A stretch of 64,000 bases of DNA, from positions 63,006,392-63,070,391 of the forward strand of contig CM059559.1 of NCBI GenBank assembly GCA_030386875.1, written 5' to 3'. Below are positions 46,901 through 56,977 of the stretch, piece after piece (position 1 is the first letter of the stretch; every line of letters begins with the position of its first letter). The translations under genes were made by a program, and so were the position numbers. The notes under the pieces are model-generated. The model did not search any database and had not been told where the DNA came from. It saw nothing but the letters and a program-made list of their open reading frames with translations. This DNA comes from Morinoia aosen (lineage: Eukaryota > Arthropoda > Malacostraca > Amphipoda > Talitridae).

Positions 46901-47110
46901 TGATACTGAAAAAAAATTCCATACCTATTTATACATACACATTAATTCTAATCAAATCCGCATTAAATAACCCACTCTTATAAAGGAATAATTCTATTTT
47001 CATTTACATGAATACAATAATCGCTATAGACAAACACACCTGAAGTCCTTGGCTACCATTAGAAAAATTATATATTCGTTCAACCCTTTTTCTGCTCCGA
47101 GTTAAACTGC
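43900..47110. repeat. Diverged repeats of about 270-350 bp
   Basis: Two loosely conserved phrases recur: GCACATTTCCATGTAAGTC-like at about 44073, 44337, 45299 and 46770, and CGCACAAATGAAATTC-like after a TTTCAACACTTATC-like segment at about 44200, 44470 and 45095. Spacing and identity are irregular, so I read this as an old degraded tandem array. Copy E interrupts it. Confidence 0.45.
46331..46694 (-). repeat. SINE-like family copy E
   Basis: Best-preserved insertion of the family: a perfect 13-bp duplication ACTCATATTCTTA flanks it (46318-46330 and 46695-46707). Sense (minus) 5' end is CCTCTCAGGGGGATG; the 3' end runs past GGGAGGCTAAAAC into a short (TAATC)n-like tail. Confidence 0.88.
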
Positions 47111-47999
47111 AGTTCACTATTCAATGCAAATTTGAAGTCAATTGCAGAAACAAACATTGAAAATAGCAATCATTAACTCGATCTTACTTGTGTTTAGCTA
47201 CTATTAACTATTTATAAAAATTAAGTGAGTGACCGGAAGTCGGTCTGCAGCATTATGAAAATCCCTTGAGTGGCCACCGGTGGGTTCTTCGCAGTAAACG
47301 CGTTAAGCGAGAACGCGGTTCAATGCACTGTATGGAGGTGTCGTCACAATAGATTCTCTGCGTAAAGAAACAGTACGTTAGAGAACTTGGCTGTAACTTG
47401 CGAAGTCGAACGCACTGTTGGGGCGAGTCTCCAAAACAGATTGAGACGAGGTAGGATGAGGACGACAACCGCCGAGGTTGTCGGAACTACAGGTTGAGAC
47501 CACTGAGCGCCCTGACGCGGGTGCTGTGCTGAAACAAATTAGATAAGGTTTTCATTTTGAAATCCAATGCGCTCACACCTAGGCAAGTTTTATTGAGCAG
47601 TGGTTTTGTGCAGTATCCATTTATTGAAGGTGCCCACTCAACTGCGTAGCAATGTAACCAGGGTTGAGGTTAAAAAATATTCTTATACGCCTTTAAAAAT
47701 CCTGCATAGATTTACTTATTATTTTACTCGAACTTGAATCCCCTATGTGTAATCTAAAACAACCATAAAGTACCAAATATTGCTAATTTACTCGGCCATG
47801 TGTGATAAGGCTACGAATAATTTCCTGACCTCAAGTGAAGATGAATTTTCAAAAATTTTCGAGCTTCATCAGTCTACTGTATATTTTATACTCTGCTCTG
47901 CACATAACAAAATGTGATATGAATTTGGATGCAAGTTGATCTGAACCTCCCAAACTAAAACAAGGTTCCAACGTTGTTGGAACCTTGTTGGAACCGTCT
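47111..47999. other. No gene recognised; GC-richer patch at 47.22-47.53 kb
   Basis: The patch stands out in composition but shows no domain or paired ends. A short inverted repeat, GGTTCCAACGTTGTTGGAACC, lies near 47969-47989, followed by a further copy of its right arm. Confidence 0.4.
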
Positions 48000-48305
48000 C
48001 TAAAAGAAGGCGCTGTTCAAAATGAAATGAAGGGAACGGGGAATCTGTGCACATGGAGTGTCCCAACAACTTGTGCATGAAAACCAAACAATTGAAATGG
48101 GCTTCATGATAACAAGATATTAATTTAATTGAAACCACTAATATTGAAAGAAGCTTTAGAAACCAAATAAGAGTGGAAGAAAATAGCAATGAGTAACAAT
48201 TAAAAACATCAACAATATACCGAGAAACGATGTTCCTGAACCATACAAAAGTCCTAATTCATTTGTACAAAGACTTCCTAAGCTTTAGTTGGTGACCTCA
48301 CCAAT
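48000..48305 (-). repeat. Diverged SINE-like family copy
   Basis: Keeps landmarks such as GGGAACGGGGAATCTGTGCAC and CCTAAGCTTTAGTTGGTGAC in the right order and spacing, but is much more diverged than the other copies. No duplication found. Confidence 0.55.
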
Positions 48306-49921
48306 TTTGAAACATCTGTTCAATTGAGGCAAAACAGGATGAACGCACATTAAACTGCAGTATGAACGTGGAGAAACATCCTAGCTGCCCTTTCAGCAGC
48401 GGCTTCTTTCATGTTTGCTGAATTCTACTATTTAACAAAAAGTCTACCATTTTTGTGCTATAAAGGATAAAAATAAATCAATCAGCACCAGTAAGATGTC
48501 TGAATATTCAAACAACAGTTGTGAAGCACTTAGAGGTTCCTTACCTTCCAGAAAAGAGTTCCTTGAAATATTTCAAACCAAGCGTTGCTCCTCGCAGAAA
48601 AGGTTGACAAGGTTTTGAAGAAACGTTTAGACAAGCAGCAGAAACAAGTTAGCCAGACCATCATGACTGATGTCCCTCAATGATGCAGACCTCTTCCCAA
48701 CATGCCAGTGACACAGAAGTAGTTGGCAGTAAATAAGGCTGTCACATATGACCACTTGTCACGGAACCTGAACAAACAAATATGAGGTGAGAATGTGGAT
48801 AACATATTAAAAACACTAATAATTCTGCTTGTTTGCCTTTTTTGTTTAGTTAACAATGTGCTAAGTGGCTTGCTTATCACCATCCACCCTTTTTGTTTTC
48901 AGTAATAATGAAAGAATGAGCCTAGGTAGTCAGTTTGATTTCCCAAAACTTCTATAAAGTGGAGGAGAATGAGAATAGATGGACATGAATGAATTTAAAT
49001 TTTCTATTAATTTTCAATTGTTAATGTCCTTGATTAAGAAAGAAATTAAAAATGAAGGCTTCCCAAAATATCTCTGTGTGTTTTCTTTGAAAAAAAAGAT
49101 AGTGATAAAATATTTTTGTTTTGTTAGTGTTCTTGATTAGGACAGAATTAAAAATGAAGGCTTCCTAAAATATCCCAGTGTGCTATGAAAGGAAATACAG
49201 CAATAAAATAATTTTGGTTTGTGACTGGAAAATTGTAAAAAATTCATTCATTTCTATGAAGTTGATACAAAATCCATTTTTGTTCATGAAATTTGTCAAC
49301 ATAAAGATACTCGTTTAAAAAGCACACATGGTATCATAATAATCCATTGCAATGTTTCCACAATTGGTTAAAAAAAATACAAATACAACCAAATTATTCA
49401 CAGCAAAAATGGATATTAATACTGGTAATTATGAAAAACAACACAGAAATACTGAAATAACAAAGTAATTAGATAAGTTTCAATATATTTCTTTCATTAA
49501 GTGCTTTAACTATTTTCAGAACAGTACTTGATTGTGATATAATCATTTTAACATGCCCACAAAACAGGTAATATACACACCATGTATGGAGAGATGTTTC
49601 TTGATACAGAAAGTGCAGACCACTTCTTCCTGACATGAATCTCAAGCAGATTTTTGCATATCTCATTAAAAGCATACTCACTCTGTGCAAGACACAAAAA
49701 TTTCAGGAACATTATGATACTAACAAAATATTTTTATGGCAACCCTGTAGAAAATCAGATCATATTTGGTATGCAAGTATACCAAGGCTTCAACAATTCT
49801 GAAAGTGAAAAACAAAAATAATTACTAATATTGTAACATTGAAACATGTGAAATCGTCGGCAACTGAAGTATTGTAGTCATATTTAATGATCTAGCAAAA
49901 GGCTTTAAAATAATTATTATA
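48306..49921. other. No gene recognised
   Basis: AT-rich. The phrase AATTAAAAATGAAGGCTTCC recurs at about 49046 and 49147, a short local duplication. No gene supported. Confidence 0.45.
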
Positions 49922-50594
49922 GGTCAATATTTCCTTTAATGTTGTCAACGATTTTCATGATTTCGTTGCTATAGATAGGTAATATAGTCAATTTTAAGAC
50001 GTTTTACATGAATGACAATGTGCTCGCAAATGCTTAGTTTTCGAGTTAGGCTATTTATGTTTGAATTTTGACACACGGCGCTCCTGAATGGAATTTTTGC
50101 AGAAAAGCAGTCATTGGTTTTTGCTACAGAAACGGACGCTAACCCCCTCTTACAAACGTTAAGAGGTTGGGTCTTGAGGGGTAGCCAGTTATTCTAGTTA
50201 AAATTATAGATAAAGGTTTCTAGTGACGTCCGTTTACATCGACTCCAAGATGGTTGCCGCAATCTTGGGTACCGGGTGGCGCCATTGGAGATGATGTAAA
50301 CGGACGTCACTAGAAACCTTTATTTATAATTTTCCCTAGAAGACTGTGGCTACACCTCACGACCCAACCTCTTTACGTTTGTGATAGGGGGTTAGCTTCC
50401 GTTATTAATTAAATTACGCTAAGTGCGCACCCTTCCCTGGCGCGCACAAGCCAACTTCAAAGTTGAATAATTCAAAATTAATGCATCAGCGAGCAGAATG
50501 TCATTCATGTAAAACATTCTTAAATGTGTTCCTTTATTGGTTCTTCGCAACAAAATAATGAAAATCGTTGACAACATTAAAGTAAATATTGACC
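49922..50594. repeat. 673-bp near-palindrome (foldback structure)
   Basis: Left arm 49922 to about 50230 and right arm about 50283-50594 are inverted copies. Matching blocks from outside in: GGTCAATATTT, TTTAATGTTGTCAACGATTT, GTTTTACATGAATGAC, GCTAACCCCCT, AGAGGTTGGGTC, AAAGGTTTCTAGTGACGTCC. The centre (about 50231-50282) includes a small hairpin, CCAAGATGGTTGCCGCAATCTTGG. The inner blocks are most alike. It may be a foldback transposon or a palindromic duplication; no clear target duplication was identified. Confidence 0.85.
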
Positions 50595-50599
50595 GTCTT

Positions 50600-51838
50600 T
50601 TGACCCACCCTTCCCCTTAAATCAACAACAGCTTGAAAGATATTTTAGGCAATCTGTGATGGATTACAGAACTGGTTTGAAAATATCAGATGACATGGAA
50701 GCAAAATGAAGTAATAATATTAACCACAAATCAAATTTTAGAAAAATTACATAGGTTATTCAGAAAGTATTTATTCTTTCCACCAATCAAAGTTGAAAAA
50801 AACTTAGATTTAAGCTATCACTTAGGTAAAGTCATATCAGAGGATGATAAAGTTTACGTGTTATAGAAGGCCAGTGGTAGAACAAGAGAAAAAGTTGTAA
50901 GATTTCCAAAAAGATACTTTCCATTAATTAATAGTGCAAAACTACGTACACAGTTTCATTTAGCCTTGTGCATTTGGCAAAATCAAAATGCTAAAGTTTT
51001 CAATTTGTATGTGCTACAAATTGCTATTGTTGATTATTAATCAGAAGCATATCATTAAATTTTTAATAAGTTGAGTATGGAGTCTTGCTAATAAAACCAG
51101 ATATTTAACCAGTTTTACTTTTTTCTTCAAGGATCAGTGGAAATTATACATAAATTAAGCTGAAACCTACATGCACCATTTATGAAATGCTGAGATTATG
51201 TTGTGAACAGCTATAGTACGCAATATTTAGCTTCAACCATAATGTTTCAAAGAATACATATAGGTATCAAAATTACCAAACTTCATTTCTGTCAGAATAA
51301 TGTGAACTATTTTGCACTCAAAAGGGAAAAATATTTGATAAAATATCATGATAAAAATTTTTAATTTTAATAGTCATTTCATGATGAACAATATAACTGT
51401 TTGCTCATAGCTAAATTATGTTTGGAATATATTTTATTAATCATCTACCACAATCCCATCTGTCACTAACAAACGGTCACATAACATTTTAAATATATCC
51501 AGTAGCAATATTCCAGAACAAAAAGTAACAAATTCCTTAGTAGAATTCTTTAAAGAATTATTCGACAGAACCTTGTTCATCACTTCCAAATCTCATGTTA
51601 GCTTCAGTCACATCTTTGTGTTCTAGTTGACCTTCCATTCTCACTTCTCAAACTAGAACGGTTTTGCAGTTCTACATACAAACTGGCTCTAGCCACATTT
51701 AACACCAGAAAAACGCATGCTTCCAGAGCCTAATTAAATTTCCTTTCTTTAAAAATTATGAACAAGCAATCATCACACACAAGAAGCACACGTACCACCG
51801 TGAAAGGCATCGAACTGTTTTTCAGAACAAATGAGACT
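50600..51838. other. No gene recognised
   Basis: AT-rich DNA before the LINE insertion; nothing supported. Confidence 0.45.
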
Positions 51839-51875
51839 TTGTTGAGATGGGGAGCCCCCCCTCAAGCTTAGGCGT

Positions 51876-53039
51876 ATGCAACTGTCATTACAATACCTAG
51901 CCCGGCTACAGCAACTCCCTCTCTCTCCGACCTGGATAAGTTTTCGTACCGACGTGGATGAGCGTATACCCACTCCGTATAATTTGCCATCCTCCGTAGA
52001 TTATGGTGCGCTTATGAATAACGTGCGGTTCCCCCCCATGGAGGTCCTTCCCGCACGGGTTGCAGGTGCACCAACGTGGCGCATCCCAATTACTACTTTT
52101 TGTACAGGCTGCAAGATCCCTAAGAAGGACCTGCTGCCGGCCTCGGTTTTGAGGGGTATCTTCTTGGATCATGTACTGGCGGAGCACTCTGATCAACGTA
52201 AGATATATACAGATGGTTCTAAAACGAATCAATCTGTTGGCTGTGCTGCTGTGTCTGGCGACTATGTGCGTGCTCGAAGGCTCCTGCAGGAAACTTCTGT
52301 TTTCTCGGCTGAACTACTTGCAGTTGTCGAGGCTCTAGACCTCGTGGCGCAAATACCCTACTATGATTTTGTAATTTTCACTGACTCGAAGAGTGTCTAT
52401 GAAGCTGTCCAAGCATACCACAGCAATCACCCAATAATTAGTGACTTTGTTGTCCGACTGTCACGCCTTGCCCGGAGCCCGAAGCATGTGCAAGTCTGCT
52501 GGGTGCCGGGCCATGTAGGGGTGGCCGGCAATGAGAGAGCTGATGCCGAGGCCCGGCGTGCTGCTGGATCTGATGACCTGCCGAACAACCCAGGTGTCCC
52601 CTGTAGGGATTACTACCCCATTATCAAGTCTACCGTGCGTGATGTGTGGCAACAATGCTGGGACATGGAATTGAATAATAAACTGAGAGTACTTAAGCCT
52701 ATGGTGGGGGAATGGGCTTCAGCTGAATGTCGTAGCCGGCGTTTGGAGGTGATCCTATGTCGGCTGCGTATCGGGCACTGCCGACTTACCCACAGTCATC
52801 TAATGGAACGTCGCCCACAGCCGCGCTGCAACACCTGTCATGTACCACTAACGGTGCTGCATGTACTTGCCGAATGTCCAAACTTTGCTGCTGCTAGAAG
52901 AGAATCCTTCCCTCATCTTCGAGATGCGGACACTTCGTCGCTACACATTGGGATGCTTCGTGAGCCCCCCCGTGCTCGTTTCAACCTCGAAGCGCTAGCG
53001 ACCTTTCTTGCACGAAGCGATTTGATAGGTAAAATATAA
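51876..53039 (+). CDS. LINE ORF2 C-terminal part: RNase H and zinc motif
   Basis: This is the tail of a LINE ORF2 protein, not a gene in its own right. Family homology starts before the first ATG (GEPPLKLRR from 51852), and a stop just upstream at 51843 lies in the target duplication, so the ATG is only the first Met in the fragment. RNase H residues: D113 in YTDGS, E146 in SAELLA, D170 in FTDSKS and D223 in NERADAEA, with WVPGHVGVAGNE before the last; all four acidic positions are present. A C-x2-C-x7-H-x4-C motif (C318, C321, H329, C334) closes the protein, preceded by LRIGHCRLTHSHLM. RNase H removes RNA from RNA-DNA hybrids. This arrangement fits the I/Jockey assemblage. Confidence 0.9.
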   Translation: MQLSLQYLARLQQLPLSPTWISFRTDVDERIPTPYNLPSSVDYGALMNNVRFPPMEVLPARVAGAPTWRIPITTFCTGCKIPKKDLLPASVLRGIFLDHVLAEHSDQRKIYTDGSKTNQSVGCAAVSGDYVRARRLLQETSVFSAELLAVVEALDLVAQIPYYDFVIFTDSKSVYEAVQAYHSNHPIISDFVVRLSRLARSPKHVQVCWVPGHVGVAGNERADAEARRAAGSDDLPNNPGVPCRDYYPIIKSTVRDVWQQCWDMELNNKLRVLKPMVGEWASAECRSRRLEVILCRLRIGHCRLTHSHLMERRPQPRCNTCHVPLTVLHVLAECPNFAAARRESFPHLRDADTSSLHIGMLREPPRARFNLEALATFLARSDLIGKI

Positions 53040-53123
53040 CGAGCCTTTATGCCCAGAAAACGGAAATCTGTGTGCACTCTGCAAGTGCAAACTCATGCCG
53101 AAGTTATAACTTGAGGAGAAGAA

Positions 53124-53195
53124 ATGGCCGAGCGTACCGTGCTGCCACTCTTGTCTTTGTGAGGGGGTTCCAGCGTGGGTAAGACGCTCGGCCAT
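53124..53195 (+). repeat. Perfect 12-bp stem in the LINE 3' untranslated region
   Basis: ATGGCCGAGCGT (53124-53135) and ACGCTCGGCCAT (53184-53195) are exact inverted copies around a 48-base loop. A stem-loop here could serve recognition of the RNA by the RT, as known for some LINE 3' ends; that role is inference. Confidence 0.75.
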
Positions 53196-53572
53196 AGTGT
53201 GGGCGGGTAGCTGGAGCCTCCGATTCGGGGTCCCAGCTGTTCTCGCACTCTTTACCCTGCTAAAATTTTAAAAATCTTTTTTGTTTTGTATCAACTCGCG
53301 GTGTATACCGATACGTTTTGCAGGTGCGACCTGTAGAATGGATCCTGCTTATTGAGTGAGAAATCGTAATGTGCTTATGCAAACAAATATAACTGTATGT
53401 GTTGAGGCAATGGAAATTGAGTTGACCACCGAAATAATGTCCTTATAATACTACCTCGGAGGTGATGTAGAATTCAGGTATCTTTAAAACCATGAGACCT
53501 TCGGCGCGAAATAGTCGGAGCTACTGAAGCGCTAGTAAGCCTATGTTACTACTACTACTACTTGTTGAGATG

Positions 53573-54550
53573 TGGCGTCCCACCGCAGAGGGCCTGGGCG
53601 AAATGAGACTGAGAGATTCCGAGCGGCAGCCGAGGCACTCTTAATAATTTTCGCAGTAGTCTGTGACTGGCGGACGTTGGGTTGGGCTCATGTCTGACGT
53701 ACGATACAAAGGACCATTGAATGAGTAATTCATCGAATCCTCAAACTTCTTTAACCAACTGTTCTTTTGAAGGCATCAGCCTATTTAAATCAGTGTAATT
53801 AGTGAATATAAACCATACTGAAGCTATCACTACGTATGGAAACCAAAAATCTAATCGGCTGCAATCTAGTGCTTGACAATAAAATTTTTCCAATCTGTCA
53901 TACGCTATCTCCAACAGATTCACCAATATTTTTTGCAAAAGAAAAATATATGCAAGGCTATTAGCAATTAAAAGCATTAAAAATAGCAGACTTGTTGAAA
54001 AAATGCTCCTTCTATGAATACAAACAAAATATAAGATGAATATATTTATACATGTTTACACGACTAAAAGAAGAGAATCGTCATAAGCCATATTTGTATT
54101 CCACGAGGAATCAGAGGACTAGATCATGCAATCAACTTAATCTTAATAGTGATGGAATACCTTTTCCTTGAGCCCCTACCAGCATGTTACGAGCTTTCTC
54201 TTCTGTGCTTTACGATAAGTTTGATGACCAACTGAATGGAAGAATTGTAGAACACTGTAGGTCAACTTTCATTTAATCGAAATGGCGATTGTTCCATTTT
54301 TCCAAACGAATGATTAAATTGTATAACATATTTTCTTATGATTGGTAGCTATTTTTTAGCAGCTTCCATCGACTAGGTTCTGGCATAAATAAAAAAAATT
54401 AGGCCATCTTCTGCAAATAGTGTTCATTTTTGTGGCATATTTTACGAAAATTAAGGTTTCCTAATTCAGGACAAACAAAAGATAAAGTTAAATAAACCGA
54501 AAAATTCATAATTCTTCAATATTCTGTGCTCAGAACATATTAGACGTGAC
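53573..54550. other. No gene recognised
   Basis: Returns to AT-rich DNA after the LINE. The minus-strand frame 53741-53977 has no recognisable domain. Confidence 0.45.
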
Positions 54551-54554
54551 CAAT

Positions 54555-55062
54555 CCAGACCAGAGACCTGACCAGAGACCTGACCAGAGACCTGACCAGA
54601 GACCTGACCAGAGACCTGACCAGAGACCTGACCAGAGACCTGACCAGAGACCTGACCAGAGACCTGACCAGAGACCTGACCAGAGACCTGACCAGAGACC
54701 TGACCAGAGACCTGACCAGAGACCTGACCAGAGACCTGACCAGAGACCGGACCAGAGATCGGACCAGAGACCTGACAAGAGACCGGACCCAGACCTGACC
54801 AGAGACCGGACCAGAGACCGGACCAGAGACCGGACCAGAGATCGAACCAGAGACCTGACCAGAGACCTGAACAGAGACCTGACCAGAGACCTGACCAGAT
54901 ACCTGACCAGAGATCGGACTAGAGACCTGACCAGAGACCGGACCAGAGATCGGACCAAAGACCTGACCAGAGACCTGACCAGAGACCGGACCAGAGACCG
55001 GACCAGAGATCGGACCAGAGACCTGACCAGAGACCGGACCAGAGATCGGACCAGAGACCGGA
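54555..55062. repeat. 12-bp minisatellite, about 42 units
   Basis: Units of GACCAGAGACCT. The left third is almost homogeneous; the right part mixes GACCAGAGACCG and GACCAGAGATCG variants, with one 3-bp shift (near 54788). Twelve being divisible by three, open frames appear on both strands and are not genes. SINE-like copy F starts about 45 bp further on. Confidence 0.93.
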
Positions 55063-55105
55063 ACGGGAATAATCAGACAAAACTAGATTACAGTAGAATA
55101 AATAA

Positions 55106-55444
55106 TGTTTTTAAGCCTCCTTAACCGCAACAGAGGCGTTCCAAAGAGAGGAAAGAGGAATGTATCAATAAGTATGGACTTGAAGGGATGCCAAATCTAT
55201 ACACGAGTCATATGGAAATGGGAAATTGAAAAAGAAATTCATTAAACCAGATAACGAGTGAAGAGGAAAATTGTGGGTACTGAAAAACCGCTTAGTAGTA
55301 ACCGAAAAAATTGACCCGTAACCAAATAAAAACTACCTTATTTCAACTAAAAGAAGGCCTATCTAACCATTTGCTCGGGACCTCACATATCCCCCCCGAG
55401 AGCCTTAATTCTCATAGATACATCAACTATATTCTCATCAGGGG
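55106..55444 (-). repeat. SINE-like family copy F
   Basis: All landmarks present but more diverged than copies B, D and E. Flanking duplication not convincing. Confidence 0.75.
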
Positions 55445-55662
55445 TTTAAAATTCTTCCGTTACCACAATTCTAAGTTGGAAGAAGTAAAACTTTCACAGA
55501 ATAAGCATAAATTTAATAATTACCACATTTGAACTCAATGTGGCATTTAAAAAGATTAATTGGCATTGATTAGAGACGAAACACTCAGCAACGGCAACCT
55601 TGGCAACGTTTTATCGGTGGAAGCTAGTCTACGTTCTCGACCAACTTGAAGGATTGTCATGG

Positions 55663-55682
55663 TGACACACTTAAGTGTGTCA
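55663..55682. repeat. Perfect 20-bp palindrome, right copy
   Basis: TGACACACTTAAGTGTGTCA, identical to 43249-43268 and about 40 bp from the proposed right end of the 12.5-kb element. Confidence 0.9.
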
Positions 55683-55722
55683 TGATGACACATCCAGGTG
55701 TGTCAAGATTTCTCTGAGTGAA

Positions 55723-56974
55723 CCGATTGTCCGGTTTCGATTTAGCAGGTTTCGATGGCCTGCAATCGAAACATGTCATTGGTTCAGAATCGCAACCGAC
55801 GTTTGAATAGCATTTGCTTTCTCCGAGAAAAGGAGCCACAAGCCTGTGTTACATGAATGGGTTTGAGTGCAGCTCTTTATTCAATAATATGGCAATACCC
55901 CGAGTAAAGGCTTAAAAATATTTTACTTCTGGAAAATATATTCTGACCTACGGGCAAGAACTAGTTCTAGGATAATTTCTTCAAACTTTTACATTAGTTT
56001 TCTTGAATGAAAATCAAATTTTTTGGTTTACTCGTCTAGTTTACGGATGAGTTGGCTGAAAAGGAAAATAAAAATAATTTCTGTAAAGCATCTGACTGAA
56101 TATCGAAATGCTCTGCAGTTTTGAGTTCATTTTTTTGGAATACAACAAGTGTCAAAAAATTTGGATGCGAACTACATTGAAGTGAAACTTACATATGTTT
56201 CAAAAATAAACAAATTAGTGGAAGTTGGAACGGTAGCTCTCAAAACTCTTTTCCCTGAGATTCCATGTTTTTCCATTTCGTGGCGGCATTACTCCAGGCA
56301 GGCAAGCACATGAGAGCACTCGATGTGGCAGAACGAAATGAGCCTGAGAGCGTGCAATCAAATCAACGAGGGGCGAGGTACAGTGACGACATGAACCAAG
56401 CAGCGAAGTCCATGATAAAGTTCTGAACAGGTATACCATTTAATTTATTTTCGAGCAAGAGCCATGGTCGACAAAAATTAAAAGAAGAATACCAAAGGAA
56501 AATGGTTTTGAAAATAAGACTCGTCCTGTTATTTATTCAGGTTGAAAACAATTTAGTTTCCATTAGCTCCAGATTTTCAACGAGCGTACTCGTTGGCCAG
56601 TAAATATTCAGGTAAATTTATCTGCAAGAGCTCCTACATCGCTATCAAAACAAGCAATAATCTCCCGCAACCGTTACTTAATTTCGGCTTAGTCACTGTG
56701 CTCCTTTTGGAACAAACTACTTCCATCAAAATGACTTGATACCACAAATTGACATTTAAGCGATTTATGAAAGCTATTGGCTTTTTTCCATTGACTATTG
56801 CTTCTTGTTGTTTAAAAAGTTTTCATCAACCTTTTTCAAGTAAGGTCACATATTGTGAAAATGTTACTTATTACTAGGGAATGTCTTAATGTTCTTAGAG
56901 AATCCATTTTTTGTAGTACTATTCTGTAAGTTCTAGTACTCGCTAATATACACGTTGTCGATCGATATCCACTC
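55723..56974. other. No gene recognised
   Basis: AT-rich DNA. The minus-strand frames at 55657-55839 and 56215-56439 show no domain I know. Confidence 0.45.
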
Positions 56975-56977
56975 TAA

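Larger units (their letters stand above)
51850..53561 (+). mobile_element. 5'-truncated LINE with perfect 11-bp target duplications
   Basis: Flanked by TTGTTGAGATG at 51839-51849 and 53562-53572. It begins within ORF2 downstream of the RT, contains an uninterrupted RNase H ORF and about 520 bp of 3' untranslated sequence, and ends in a (TAC)n tail (about 53546-53561). 5' truncation, simple-repeat tail and duplication are the signature of LINE target-primed reverse transcription. The intact ORF and perfect duplication point to a recent insertion. Confidence 0.93.
43223..55720. mobile_element. Candidate 12.5-kb TIR element
   Basis: The left end reads CACTGAGAAAAAAT and the right end on the minus strand CACTCAGAGAAATC. 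Both have a perfect 20-bp palindrome, TGACACACTTAAGTGTGTCA, close inside (43249-43268 and 55663-55682), and AA outside. The left flank is Penelope RT, but I cannot recognise Penelope sequence in the right flank, as a simple insertion would require; truncation or rearrangement may explain this, or the ends may not be partners. Interior: SINE copies, diverged repeats, a large palindrome, a young LINE and a minisatellite. Confidence 0.45.

Noticed and set aside
51876..53039. Host RNase H gene
   Set aside because: It lies between perfect 11-bp duplications with a LINE tail, and LINE-type sequence runs in frame ahead of the first ATG.
54530..55124. Open frames of 192 and 142 codons
   Set aside because: Translation of the 12-bp minisatellite; open on both strands for the same reason.
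55657..55839. Upstream continuation of the Penelope RT
   Set aside because: The frame would join in register with 43222, but its sequence shows none of the expected Penelope N-terminal motifs; a one-in-three frame match is not enough.
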